Below, piece by piece: positions 44,792 to 52,600 of a stretch of 64,000 nt of DNA; position 1 is the first letter of the stretch; every line of letters begins with the position of its first letter. The DNA comes from Edaphobacter sp. 4G125 (lineage in GTDB: Bacteria; Acidobacteriota; Terriglobia; Terriglobales; Acidobacteriaceae), in assembly GCF_014274685.1 (NCBI RefSeq), contig NZ_CP060393.1, positions 124,001 to 188,000 on the forward strand, in the 5' to 3' direction. A program made the position numbers and the translations under genes. The notes under the pieces are model-generated. The model saw only the letters and a program-made list of their open reading frames with translations, was not told where the DNA came from and searched no databases.

Positions 44792-44808
44792 TTTTACATT
44801 GTGTAAAA
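44792..44808. promoter_or_regulatory. Palindrome just before the alcohol dehydrogenase gene
   Basis: TTTTACA-TTG-TGTAAAA is a perfect 7-3-7 inverted repeat whose right arm runs into the AAAAGGAGAG ribosome binding site of the gene at 44819. A repressor bound here would block both transcription and ribosome access. No adjacent regulator gene is present, so the protein that binds is unknown. Confidence 0.55.
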
Positions 44809-44818
44809 GGAGAGTCTT

Positions 44819-45835
44819 ATGGCGAAGATGCGTGCCGTGCAGGTTCCCAAAGCTGGTGGCGAGTGGGAGTTGGTGGAACGGGAGATTCCGGAGCCCGGAC
44901 CAGGTAAGGTTCGAGTGAAGGTGCACGCGTGCGGAATCTGTCATAGCGACTCTGTGACCAAAGAAGGCTTGTTTCCGGGAATTCAGTATCCGCGCGTGCC
45001 GGGCCATGAGGTGGTTGGTGTCGTGGACAAGCTGGGCGAGGGCACTAAGGGATGGAAGGTTGGCCAGCGCGTTGGTATCGGCTGGCATGGCGGCAACTGT
45101 GGTTATTGTCATAACTGTCGTCGTGGAAACTTCTTTGCTTGTACGAACGATCTGCAGACGACTGGGGTGAGCTTCGACGGTGGTTACGCGGAGTACATCG
45201 TGGCTCCTGCGATTGGGTTGGCGGAGGTTCCTGAAGGATTAAGTGCAGCAGAAGCAGCTCCGCTGATGTGCGCCGGAGTAACGACGTTCAATTGCTTGCG
45301 TAATGCGGGTGCGCAGCCGGGCGATGTAGTTGCGGTGCTTGGATTAGGTGGATTGGGACATCTCGGCGTGCAATATGCAGCAAAGATGGGAATGAAGACA
45401 GTCGCGATTGCGCGTGGAGCTGACAAAGCCGAGCTGGCAAAGAAGCTGGGCTCTGACATCTATATTGATAACCAGACTCAGGATCCGGCGGCCGAGTTGC
45501 AGAGGCTAGGCGGAGCGAAGGTTGTACTCGCCACCGTTACAAACGCGGATGCAATGGCAGCAGCGATGGGCGGTCTCGGCGTGAAAGGAACCTTCATGAT
45601 TGTCGGCGCGGTACCGAAGGTAGAGGTTCCAGCGATTCAGATGATCCTGAACTCTCAGTCGGTACAAGGGTGGTATTCAGGGACCTCGATCGATTCAGAA
45701 GATACGCTAAACTTCAGCCTTCTCGAGGGTGTTCGCTCAATAAACGAAGTCTACAAATTTGAGCAGTACAAGGAAGCCTATGACCGGATGATGAGCGGGA
45801 AAGCACGGTTTCGGGTTGTAATGACCATGGAGTAA
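44819..45835 (+). CDS. Zinc-dependent alcohol dehydrogenase
   Basis: The 338-residue protein is a medium-chain dehydrogenase. Catalytic zinc ligands: Cys41-His42 in GICHSD and GHE at His63-Glu64, with a third Cys in PLMCAG. The structural zinc loop has four cysteines (94, 97, 100, 108: GGNCGYCHNCRRGNFFAC). The NAD-binding motif VLGLGGLGHLGVQYA lies in the middle. The family oxidises primary alcohols or reduces aldehydes. AAGGAG precedes the ATG closely, and a palindrome overlaps its left part. It appears to be a single-gene unit. Confidence 0.92.
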   Translation: MAKMRAVQVPKAGGEWELVEREIPEPGPGKVRVKVHACGICHSDSVTKEGLFPGIQYPRVPGHEVVGVVDKLGEGTKGWKVGQRVGIGWHGGNCGYCHNCRRGNFFACTNDLQTTGVSFDGGYAEYIVAPAIGLAEVPEGLSAAEAAPLMCAGVTTFNCLRNAGAQPGDVVAVLGLGGLGHLGVQYAAKMGMKTVAIARGADKAELAKKLGSDIYIDNQTQDPAAELQRLGGAKVVLATVTNADAMAAAMGGLGVKGTFMIVGAVPKVEVPAIQMILNSQSVQGWYSGTSIDSEDTLNFSLLEGVRSINEVYKFEQYKEAYDRMMSGKARFRVVMTME

Positions 45836-45846
45836 GCATCGCATTT

Positions 45847-45868
45847 GGGCAGGCTTTGAAGCCTGCCC
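45847..45868. terminator. Hairpin between convergent genes, REP-like
   Basis: GGGCAGGCTT-TG-AAGCCTGCCC is a perfect 10-2-10 hairpin between the convergent alcohol dehydrogenase and propeller genes. There is no T tract, and the GGCTTTGAAGCC core resembles the palindromic repeats near 36.2, 51.3 and 53.0 kb. It may be a repeat that also ends transcripts. Confidence 0.6.
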
Positions 45869-45894
45869 CGCCAGTGTGCTGGAATCACCAGTGA

Positions 45895-47013
45895 TCAGTG
45901 AAGGAAATTGAACGTGTTGGTAGCATCGTCGACGAAATAGACACCATCGGGGACCGCGATCAAGCCGAACAATGCACCTGCTCCTGGAGGCGGTCCGCCG
46001 GAGTTATCTACGAGTTTCACCGCAATCTGGCGGCCCGTTTCAGGGTTTATTTCGACGAGGTTTCCGTCGTTTCCATTCGCAGACACCAGGTGATGATTGG
46101 GGGTGAGCGTCATGCCCAATGGGTCATTGAGCGACCCTCCTTCGGACACCGTGCGGCCCTTCGACACATTTGTGCGGAAGAGTGCATTCGGAATTGCTGC
46201 TATGCGATTGGCAAGGCTATCTGCGACATATAGATTCCCTGTGAGATCGTCGAATACAACTCCTGTCGGTCCAATGACAAGCGCAGCAGGATCAGAGCGC
46301 TCAGGAAAACCGGAAGCAATAACAGTACTATCCAGTAACTGAGGGGATTGCCCATCAAGAGTTGCCAACAGCAACCGAACCACACTTCCTTCATTCACAA
46401 CGTTTCCATTTGCGGCCACGGTTCCATTCAGCACATTTGTGACGAATAGAACGGCGAGAACGCCTCCATCGAGCGCGGTCATGTCCCACGGCCCGTTCAG
46501 GTGATGGTCTGAAAACGTCTCCACCACATCGCCCATGCTATTCAAAACGATGAGGCAGCCTGCCCCGGCGGTTGCCGCAGTGCCATCGGTTGTAGGTAGA
46601 CTTCCAACAATGACAAACCCACTGCGTAGTGCGACGAGAGCAGTTGTCAGCCCAACGCCTCCTGGACAGGAGATTTTGGATGGGTCGATCTGGGAGAAGA
46701 GATTGGATGTTCCATCCGGAGCGATTTGAACGATTGTTGTTCCTATTCCCTGCTTATTCGCTCCATTGTTGAAATTACTAATTAGAAAGTTGCCTTCAAT
46801 GAGTTTGCCCTTTGTCTCCGGAACCCGGGCGACCCCGTAGGGATTTTGGTCGCCATTTCCCGGTACCGTCGTACTGATGGTCGTTATCGTATTGAGAGGC
46901 TGAATAAAGGAATGATTCTGAGCAAGGGCTGCATCCGCTGTAACAAAAATCATCATCCATAGCACCAGGCCCAACACATGAGTTCGAGCGGAGAGGGGGT
47001 GTTTCGACTTCAT
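45895..47013 (-). CDS. Secreted beta-propeller (NHL/SMP-30-like) protein
   Basis: The 372-residue protein has a signal peptide (VLGLVLWMMIFVTADAALAQ, residues about 13-32). The mature part has repeated beta-propeller blades with patterns such as GNFLISNFNNGAN, TTIVQIAPDGT, GVVFDDLTGNLYVADSLANRIAAIPNA and DPLGMTLTPNHHLVSANGNDGNLVEINPETGR, close to NHL or SMP-30-like repeats. Function is unknown, probably binding in the periplasm or outside. An AAGGAGG ribosome binding site precedes the ATG. Confidence 0.8.
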   Translation of the reverse strand: MKSKHPLSARTHVLGLVLWMMIFVTADAALAQNHSFIQPLNTITTISTTVPGNGDQNPYGVARVPETKGKLIEGNFLISNFNNGANKQGIGTTIVQIAPDGTSNLFSQIDPSKISCPGGVGLTTALVALRSGFVIVGSLPTTDGTAATAGAGCLIVLNSMGDVVETFSDHHLNGPWDMTALDGGVLAVLFVTNVLNGTVAANGNVVNEGSVVRLLLATLDGQSPQLLDSTVIASGFPERSDPAALVIGPTGVVFDDLTGNLYVADSLANRIAAIPNALFRTNVSKGRTVSEGGSLNDPLGMTLTPNHHLVSANGNDGNLVEINPETGRQIAVKLVDNSGGPPPGAGALFGLIAVPDGVYFVDDATNTFNFLH

Positions 47014-47166
47014 GTCTTGCCTCCTTAGCGAGGAGCACAGCTATACGATCAGAGATGTGCAATCTCTATTGACGCTATGAATTTAGATTTTTCGCTCGGT
47101 AAGCGTTGTCACAAACTTTTCGCAATCTTGTAATTTTCTTTCGACTTAACAGCTTGCATCTCACCT

Positions 47167-49311
47167 CTATTTTTTCGGCAGCGCAAAAGCTACATAGCTA
47201 CCACCGGACGGATCGTTCGATTTTCCGCCGCCTGCTGCGATTACCACGAACTGCCGTCCATCAGCTTCATACATCGCTGGTGTGGCGTTCCCTGCGGCGG
47301 GTAGCGTCGTTTCCCACAACAGCTTGCCTGTTGCTTTGTCGAAGACGCGGAACTTCTTGTCGTAGTTAGTGGCTGCGATGAAGAACAGACCGTTCGCGGT
47401 GACGATGCCTCCGCCGTAATTTTCGGAGCCAGTGTTGGCCTGCCCCTTCGCGACGAGCGCAGGATATTCTCCAAAAGGAATCTGCCAAACGATTTTTCCT
47501 TTATTTAAATCGATTGCGGAGAGCTGTCCCCAGGGCGGTGTGATCGCGGGATAGCCTTCTGAATCAAGAAATTTGGGATACCCGGCGATCTGATATTCAG
47601 CAGGCGGCGTCTGTAATCTGGCGGCCATCACGAGATCATCTGCGCCGTTGATCACATAGCGGGCGATGGCTCCAGCCTCCGGATTGCTGAGATTGGGAAA
47701 TGCCGGCATACGACCGTTGCCACCATGGATGATCTGCGCAACCTCCTGCTCCGTATATTTCTGATCAATATCCTGAAGCGAGGGAAAGTCCGGAGGGGTG
47801 CCGCTGCGATCCGCTTTGTGGCATTGCGCGCAGGTGCTTTCGTAGAGCGTCTTGCCGCTGGCAACAGCGGCTTGCGGAGGACGCTTTACGATTTTGAGCA
47901 CCCAGGCCATTTCGTTTGTGTTGACGTAGAGATATCCGGTCTCCGGATCGAAGGCCGGGCCACCCCATTCCTGCCCGCCATCGAAACCCGGAAAGATGAT
48001 CGTGCCTTGCAGGCTTCCAGGAATAAACTGCCCATCGCTCCTGATTTTTTTGAACTGCTCCAGTGCCTCTTCGTGGGCCTTTGGGGTACGGGTGGTCAGG
48101 TCCTTTTCATCCATACGTTGACGCGCAAACGGAGGAGGAGCGACAGGCAGCGGCTGCGTTGGCGAGGTCCACTCGCCGGGAATATCGCTCTTGGGATACT
48201 TCTTCTCCTCGATGGGATACACAGGTTTTCCTGTAGCACGGTCGAAGATGAAGACGTAGCCGGACTTCGTTGTCTGCGCGACGGCATCGATGGTCTTGCC
48301 GTCCTTGTGCAGCGTCACCAGCGTGGGAGGAGCATTCAGGTCGCGGTCCCAAAGGTCGTGGTGTACCGTCTGGAAGTGCCAGATGCGCTTTCCGGTGTTG
48401 GCATCGAGCGCGACGAGAGAATCGGCAAAGAGATCATTCCCCGGTCGGTCTGCTCCATAGAAATCGGAAGAAGCAGAACCGAGTGGAGCGAAGACGATAC
48501 CACGCTTGATATCGATGCTGAGCCCAGCCCAGTTGTTGGCTGCGCCGCTGTACTTCCACGCATCCTTGGGCCAAGTATCGTAGCCGAACTCACCTGGATG
48601 CGGGATAGTGTGGAACTGCCAGCGGATCTTGCCAGTGCGTACATCGAAGGCCCGAATGTCACCGGGATAGGCCGGGAGCTGCTCGGAGACGATGCTGCCG
48701 CAGATCAGCAGGTCCTTATAGATGGTTCCGGGGGTCGATAAGCCTACGGACAGTCCTTCGCCCTCGTGGCCCAGTCCTTCGCGAAGATCGACCTTGCCCT
48801 GGTCGCCGAAGCTCGAGATCAGTTTTCCGGTCCTGGCATTCACAGCGTAGAGATACTGGCGCATCGAGACGAAGATGCGTTCATCGCCTTTGCCATCGGT
48901 CCAGTAGGTGATGCCGCGATTTCGTGTACTGCCGATGATCTTGCGACCTTCGCTGGGATCGAAGACCCACTTCTGTTTTCCGGTCGCGGCATCGATGGCG
49001 AAGAGACGAACCTTCGGGCTGATGAGGTAAAGCGTGTCGCCAATTTTGATGGGCGTCGCTTCGAGCTCGGTATGAACGCCGGGCGTCGCGTCGCCTGTGT
49101 CAAAAGTCCAGGCCACTTTCAAATCCTTCACGTTCTCGCGGGTGATCTGCGAGAGCGTCGAGTAGTGGATGGAGTCGGGACCGCCTCCATAGGCCGGCCA
49201 ATCGTTGCTGTTGCCTTTGGCCTGAGCGTGAGCAATGTTCCAGGGGGAAGCGATGATCAGAGCAAACGCAAGACTTTGCCAGGAACATAGGAGAGATGGA
49301 TGGCGAGGCAT
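47167..49311 (-). CDS. PQQ-dependent dehydrogenase with inserted cytochrome c domain
   Basis: The 714-residue protein has an export signal (LAFALIIASPWNIAHAQ) and the eight-bladed quinoprotein propeller: NDWPAYGGGPDSIHYSTLSQI, VFDPSEGRK, WHFQTVHHDLWDRDLNAPP, and blade motifs such as AIDAATGKQKW and ALDANTGKRIW. A c-type cytochrome domain lies inside the propeller at about residues 484-556, with CAQCH (Cys494, Cys497, His498) and a likely Met535 ligand (GRMPAFP). Blades resume after it (LSAIDLNKGKIVWQIPFGE) to the C-terminus. Substrate, probably a sugar or alcohol, is oxidised in the periplasm and electrons pass to the haem. No PQQ synthesis genes are nearby. Confidence 0.88.
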   Translation of the reverse strand: MPRHPSLLCSWQSLAFALIIASPWNIAHAQAKGNSNDWPAYGGGPDSIHYSTLSQITRENVKDLKVAWTFDTGDATPGVHTELEATPIKIGDTLYLISPKVRLFAIDAATGKQKWVFDPSEGRKIIGSTRNRGITYWTDGKGDERIFVSMRQYLYAVNARTGKLISSFGDQGKVDLREGLGHEGEGLSVGLSTPGTIYKDLLICGSIVSEQLPAYPGDIRAFDVRTGKIRWQFHTIPHPGEFGYDTWPKDAWKYSGAANNWAGLSIDIKRGIVFAPLGSASSDFYGADRPGNDLFADSLVALDANTGKRIWHFQTVHHDLWDRDLNAPPTLVTLHKDGKTIDAVAQTTKSGYVFIFDRATGKPVYPIEEKKYPKSDIPGEWTSPTQPLPVAPPPFARQRMDEKDLTTRTPKAHEEALEQFKKIRSDGQFIPGSLQGTIIFPGFDGGQEWGGPAFDPETGYLYVNTNEMAWVLKIVKRPPQAAVASGKTLYESTCAQCHKADRSGTPPDFPSLQDIDQKYTEQEVAQIIHGGNGRMPAFPNLSNPEAGAIARYVINGADDLVMAARLQTPPAEYQIAGYPKFLDSEGYPAITPPWGQLSAIDLNKGKIVWQIPFGEYPALVAKGQANTGSENYGGGIVTANGLFFIAATNYDKKFRVFDKATGKLLWETTLPAAGNATPAMYEADGRQFVVIAAGGGKSNDPSGGSYVAFALPKK

Positions 49312-49432
49312 GCATCCCTTCTACAACAAAAGTTCAGAGGTGAATTGCGTCTGTCTAAATAAGTCACTTCTGATTCTTTGTTCACCCTTTTTCATAGAAA
49401 CCTTACCTTTGCTATGAGAGTAAGAGCCCCCT

Positions 49433-49575
49433 CCTCTGTTTTGGTGCAAAATATTGATTCTGAAATATTTAGCCTGGCATCTCCAATGCAAAATATTGAC
49501 CAGAAAGGGTTTATCGGCAAAATATTGATAACAAACAAGATGGCCCCGGATTCTTCGGGGCCACTGCTTTTTCTG
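49433..49575 (+). repeat. GCAAARTATTSR non-coding element, copy A
   Basis: In the 370 bp gap between the quinoprotein and NmrA-like genes, the order is CCTCCTCTGTTTT, then GCAAAATATTGA three times (starting 49446, 49488 and 49517), and a hairpin GGCCCCG-N7-CGGGGCC (49542-49562) followed by a T run. It matches copies at 37.3 kb and 52.6 kb in architecture. The end is a good intrinsic terminator, so a short plus-strand transcript is possible. The rest of the gap holds no gene that I can see. Confidence 0.68.
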
Positions 49576-49683
49576 GTCTATTTCAAGTTTAGCAAACGAG
49601 ATGGACTGAATCTGCAATCTCTATCTTGCTTGTTATGAGTTAATTACGCGGTTTAAGGACTTGACACGCGATCTTTTGACTTA

Positions 49684-50562
49684 TTAGCCAAGAACGGCAG
49701 GCTTCAGGACCTCTTCGCACCACTGGCGGAAGCTGGTCGGGGTCGTATTTTCCGGAGTTCTTGGCTCAGCATTATCGAGGCCGTTGCTCTTAGCTGCGTA
49801 CATGATTACTAATCTGTCCGCGAAGTGCTCACTTGCTCCAAACTTCAAGAGCTGGTCTTTGTAAACATCTGGAAGAAGTTGTTGGTAGGTGATCGGCTTT
49901 CCCAGGACCTCGGTCATGATGGCGGCCATGTCGTTGATGGACAGATTCTCCGGCCCCAATATTGCGACACCTCCCTGTCCTGTCCAGGAGCGATCGCGAA
50001 GAAGTCTGGCTCCGACTGACGCGATGTCGCGTGTGGCAACATAGGGAACCTTTACATCAGGGCGAGAAGGGAGAAAGAACATTCCCTGATGCTTGAGAGC
50101 GTCTATCTGCATGAGCATGTTCTCCATGAAACCGGGGCACCAGAGAGCGCGAAAGTCGACGCCGGATCTCTCGATCTCTTCGTCCTTCGCGAAGGAGTCG
50201 GAGACTACTCCCCCATCCATAGGAAGTCCTCTCCCCAGCGCTGATACAGCGACGACCCGCTTCACTCCCTGTTTTTTGATTGCGCGGGCCGCGGGTCGAG
50301 CGAATTGCAGATAGTTTTCCCTGACGTTGTTCGTTGCGAACGAAGGAGGGACAACGAGGAAGAGGCTCTCTGCACCTTGAAAGGCTCTAGACAATACACT
50401 TTCGTCGTCGCTGGAGCCCTGTATAACTTCGACCTTGCCCTGGACTTCCAGGGCGAGTCTGGCTGGGTCACGAACGATGACACGTACCGCCTCGTTGGCG
50501 GCAAGAAGATTTTGAACGACCTGCGATCCGATTTTTCCTGTGGGCGTGGTGACGACGATCAT
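49684..50562 (-). CDS. NmrA-like NAD(P)-binding protein
   Basis: The 292-residue protein begins MIVVTTPTGKIGSQVVQNLL, the Rossmann start of atypical short-chain dehydrogenases (NmrA/HSCARG group), and continues AVRVIVRDPARL, IQGSSDDESVLSRAFQGAESLFLVVPPS and VKRVVAVSALGRG. The usual active-site YxxxK is not evident, as in NmrA-like redox sensors, and the later part resembles NAD(P)H:quinone reductase-type members. The ATG at 50562 has GGAGA upstream; the frame extends to 50715 but would cover the divergent TetR promoter. It is divergent from a TetR gene. Confidence 0.83.
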   Translation of the reverse strand: MIVVTTPTGKIGSQVVQNLLAANEAVRVIVRDPARLALEVQGKVEVIQGSSDDESVLSRAFQGAESLFLVVPPSFATNNVRENYLQFARPAARAIKKQGVKRVVAVSALGRGLPMDGGVVSDSFAKDEEIERSGVDFRALWCPGFMENMLMQIDALKHQGMFFLPSRPDVKVPYVATRDIASVGARLLRDRSWTGQGGVAILGPENLSINDMAAIMTEVLGKPITYQQLLPDVYKDQLLKFGASEHFADRLVIMYAAKSNGLDNAEPRTPENTTPTSFRQWCEEVLKPAVLG

Positions 50563-50578
50563 GAGGATTCTCCGTTTT

Positions 50579-50632
50579 AAGTAAACTATACTGTACCGTT
50601 TACTTAACGAGACTCTACCGTACCGTATACTT
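50579..50632. promoter_or_regulatory. Probable TetR operator region
   Basis: AAGTAAAC-N11-GTTTACTT is a perfect inverted repeat at 50579-50605. A direct repeat, GTACCGTTTACTT (50593-50605) and GTACCGTATACTT (50620-50632), is spaced by 27 bp. Both lie between the NmrA-like and TetR starts, as expected for a TetR protein that controls itself and its divergent neighbour. Confidence 0.68.
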
Positions 50633-50644
50633 GCTGTCAAACGA

Positions 50645-51295
50645 ATGAGACCAACAACCACCACCGGAGCAAGACGAGGCGAAAAGCTGCGCGAACATAT
50701 CCTCTGGATCGCCAAGGATGTGTTTCTGGAGATGGGGTTCGAGCGGGCATCGATGGATGTGGTCGCCGCGCGCGCGGAGACCTCGAAGCGGTCTCTGTAT
50801 GCTCACTTCGAGAGCAAAGAGAAGCTATTCCTGGCGGTGATCGAGCTGGTACGCGGACTCTTTCTTGGCAGATTGAAGATACCCGGCGACTATTCAGACA
50901 AACCTGCGGAGGCGCTGGTGATGTTCTGTGGCCGGTACCTTGAGGCCCTGCTCTACGAGAAGGGGATTCAGATGTGCCGCGTGAGCATGGCGGAAACTGC
51001 GAGGTTTCCCGAGGGAGCGGCGCAGTACTTCGACGTGCTGTTCACGCAGGTCGAGACCTTCCTGAGCGCCTACTTGAAGACAACCTTTGGGATCTCGACC
51101 CGGGCCAGTGTTGAGGCGACGCACAGGCTTCTTGGACAGACCCTTTATCCACATCTTCCCCGGGCACTCTTTGGCATCGATCCATTGATCAAAAGCCTTG
51201 ATCGCGAGGCCATCGCGCCAGAGGTCGATCTGAAGTTGATTCGCAAGGCCGTTATGGATCTGATTGAGTCGCTGCCGACTAGCCGTGTTTCTTAA
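50645..51295 (+). CDS. TetR/AcrR family transcriptional regulator
   Basis: The 216-residue protein has the TetR DNA-binding domain at residues about 13-60: LREHILWIAKDVFLEMGFERASMDVVAARAETSKRSLYAHFESKEKLFLAVIE. The C-terminal ligand domain includes a typical AefR-like segment (CRVSMAETARFPEGAAQYFDVLF). It is divergent from the NmrA-like gene, and a palindrome and direct repeats in the promoter region suggest that it represses both. The inducer is unknown. Confidence 0.9.
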   Translation: MRPTTTTGARRGEKLREHILWIAKDVFLEMGFERASMDVVAARAETSKRSLYAHFESKEKLFLAVIELVRGLFLGRLKIPGDYSDKPAEALVMFCGRYLEALLYEKGIQMCRVSMAETARFPEGAAQYFDVLFTQVETFLSAYLKTTFGISTRASVEATHRLLGQTLYPHLPRALFGIDPLIKSLDREAIAPEVDLKLIRKAVMDLIESLPTSRVS

Positions 51296-51640
51296 CTTGT
51301 CGAAGATGAAATGCCTGAATCAAGGGGCTAAAGCCCTTCTCTTCACAGAACGTTATGGCACCCTTCGACTTCGCTCAGGGCAGGCTCTAAAGCCATACCC
51401 TAAAGTAGAGCGGCTCGAGCTTTCCACCCCAGCGAGCAAGTTCCGCCGGGACTCCGGTTTCGCTCGAATAGTCTCATTCATGCCGTAGGCATAAATGGAG
51501 CCCCCGGCATCGCGGCTAAAGCTTCGCACTTGCGGCACGTCCAGGACGTCTGATCCGAGTTGCTGAGGCATGACTACGGGCAGTTGCTCGCCCAGAGCGT
51601 TTTTCGAGGTTGAAAGTTATTTTTGTTTGGATGCGATTGC
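51296..51640. repeat. Intergenic stretch with palindromic repeats
   Basis: No gene is seen. On the minus strand, 51322-51402 carries the same unit as 36049-36118: ATGGCTTT, GAGCCTG, CCTGAGCGAAGTCGAAGG, TGCC and a terminal AAGGGCTTTAGCCCC-type hairpin. At 51475-51497, CATTCATGCC-GTA-GGCATAAATG is a near-perfect palindrome that follows TTTCGCTCGAATAG and belongs to a second family with further copies at about 51.98, 52.55 and 53.09 kb. Confidence 0.68.
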
Positions 51641-51778
51641 AACCGGATAGGTATAGACTGAAGCCTCGCCAGCGTTTGGCAGCAATGGTCTGCCGACGAT
51701 TAAGACGCTGCAGTTCACCCGCGCTTCAGAGAAAAACAAGGAAAATCTGATCCGCCGTAAAGAAGTATCGGAGGCATC

Positions 51779-51970
51779 ATGCGTTCTGAAGCGATTTTTC
51801 GTGCCAAAAAGACTCTCTCGAACAGCTATCAGCTCTGCCAGACGGCGGCGAAGGCCACACGCCGGATGCATGTCCCCTCGCAAAACCCTCAGGACACGAT
51901 CAATAGCGCGTTCGAGAAGATCGCTGCGGATTCGCCGGTGGCGACCGTCAAGCCTACCAAGGTTTCGTAA
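51779..51970 (+). CDS. Small protein resembling an RNA polymerase omega-type subunit
   Basis: A 63-residue frame with GGAGG five bases before its ATG reads MRSEAIFRAKKTLSNSYQLC, followed by QTAAKATRRMHVPSQNPQDT and NSAFEKIA. The pattern MRSE..F.A....N.Y.LC...AKATR..H....... .DT.N resembles small proteins of Acidobacteria that I recall being annotated as omega-like, where the N.Y.L...AAKATR part matches the core helix of RpoZ. The true rpoZ may lie elsewhere. It is flanked by palindromic repeats. The family call is tentative. Confidence 0.45.
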   Translation: MRSEAIFRAKKTLSNSYQLCQTAAKATRRMHVPSQNPQDTINSAFEKIAADSPVATVKPTKVS

Positions 51971-51976
51971 ACCAGG

Positions 51977-52030
51977 GTTCGAGCTGCGCTCGACTGATCC
52001 CACTCATGCGTGCGGCATGAATGGGGCACC
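51977..52030. repeat. CATTCATGC-type palindromic repeat, copy 2
   Basis: GTTCGAGCTGCGCTCGAC, itself a hairpin, is followed by CCCACTCATGC, a short loop and GGCATGAATGGGG. It begins just after the small omega-like gene. Same word order as the copies at about 51.45 and 53.09 kb. Confidence 0.6.
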
Positions 52031-52097
52031 AGAAGCATCGGCAAACTGCTGGAGGAGTACGGCCTGATCGGAAGAACAACCTTCGACACGTGAACGG

Positions 52098-52502
52098 CTA
52101 GTAAGTTTTGATGAAGCTTGCGGGCGTGCCGTCGGCGGGGTTCACGAAGTGGACGTCCTCGGGCGGGCGGCGTGGTGTGTCGATGGCGAGCACGATGTAG
52201 GGCTCCTCGACGATGCGTGGCATGGCATGCACGGTGTTCTTCTTGAAGAAGACCAACTCACCAGGGCCGATGATGCGCGGTTCGGAGCCTTCGATGTGGA
52301 TCTCTGCGCGGCCGGTGAGGACGTAGAGGTACTCGTCGGAGCTGGTGTGGTAGTGAGCAGGCACGGCACGGTAGACGCGAAAGATGCGGCAGCTGGCGTC
52401 GTGCTCGTCGGTCAGGCGCAGGTCGGTGAGCATGGTCTCGGCCGTCTCGGGTAGCGTGCGGGCGAGGGCGGCGATGTCGAAGAAACGTGTCTCGGTAGAC
52501 AA
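52098..52502 (-). CDS. Cupin domain protein
   Basis: The 134-residue protein is a single-domain cupin: HYHTSSDEYLYVLTGRAEIHIEG gives cupin motif 1 (two His and one Glu) and GPGELVFFKKNTVHAMPRI gives motif 2 (His). Such proteins bind a metal and act as isomerases, dioxygenases or sugar-binding modules; nothing shows which. The frame begins with TTG at 52502; no better start is seen, and a downstream ATG at residue 23 is possible. It is flanked by palindromic repeats. Confidence 0.78.
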   Translation of the reverse strand: MSTETRFFDIAALARTLPETAETMLTDLRLTDEHDASCRIFRVYRAVPAHYHTSSDEYLYVLTGRAEIHIEGSEPRIIGPGELVFFKKNTVHAMPRIVEEPYIVLAIDTPRRPPEDVHFVNPADGTPASFIKTY

Positions 52503-52544
52503 GGATTCTCTCTTTCTTTTCCATGTTTATGATGACTCAACAGG

Positions 52545-52577
52545 GCTTCGCTCGAATGCCCATTCATGGGTACCCGG
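52545..52577. repeat. CATTCATGC-type palindromic repeat, partial copy 3
   Basis: GCTTCGCTCGAATG is followed by CCCATTCATGGG, a short inverted repeat, and GTACCCGG. It matches the left part of the family seen at 51.45, 51.98 and 53.09 kb. It lies in the promoter region of the cupin gene. Confidence 0.55.
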
Positions 52578-52600
52578 CATTGCTTGTATCGTCGTCTATG

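Noticed and set aside
47725..48741. Open frame of 338 codons antisense to the quinoprotein gene
   Set aside because: It mirrors a conserved coding sequence and shows no domain of its own.
49433..49575. CRISPR array, suggested by three regularly occurring 12 bp words
   Set aside because: Words are too short, the distances are uneven (42 and 29 bp), there are no cas genes, and the block ends in a terminator hairpin.
51617..52003. Open frame of 128 codons opposite the small omega-like gene
   Set aside because: It is Arg-rich with no ribosome binding site, while the plus-strand frame has GGAGG at the right distance and a protein-like pattern.
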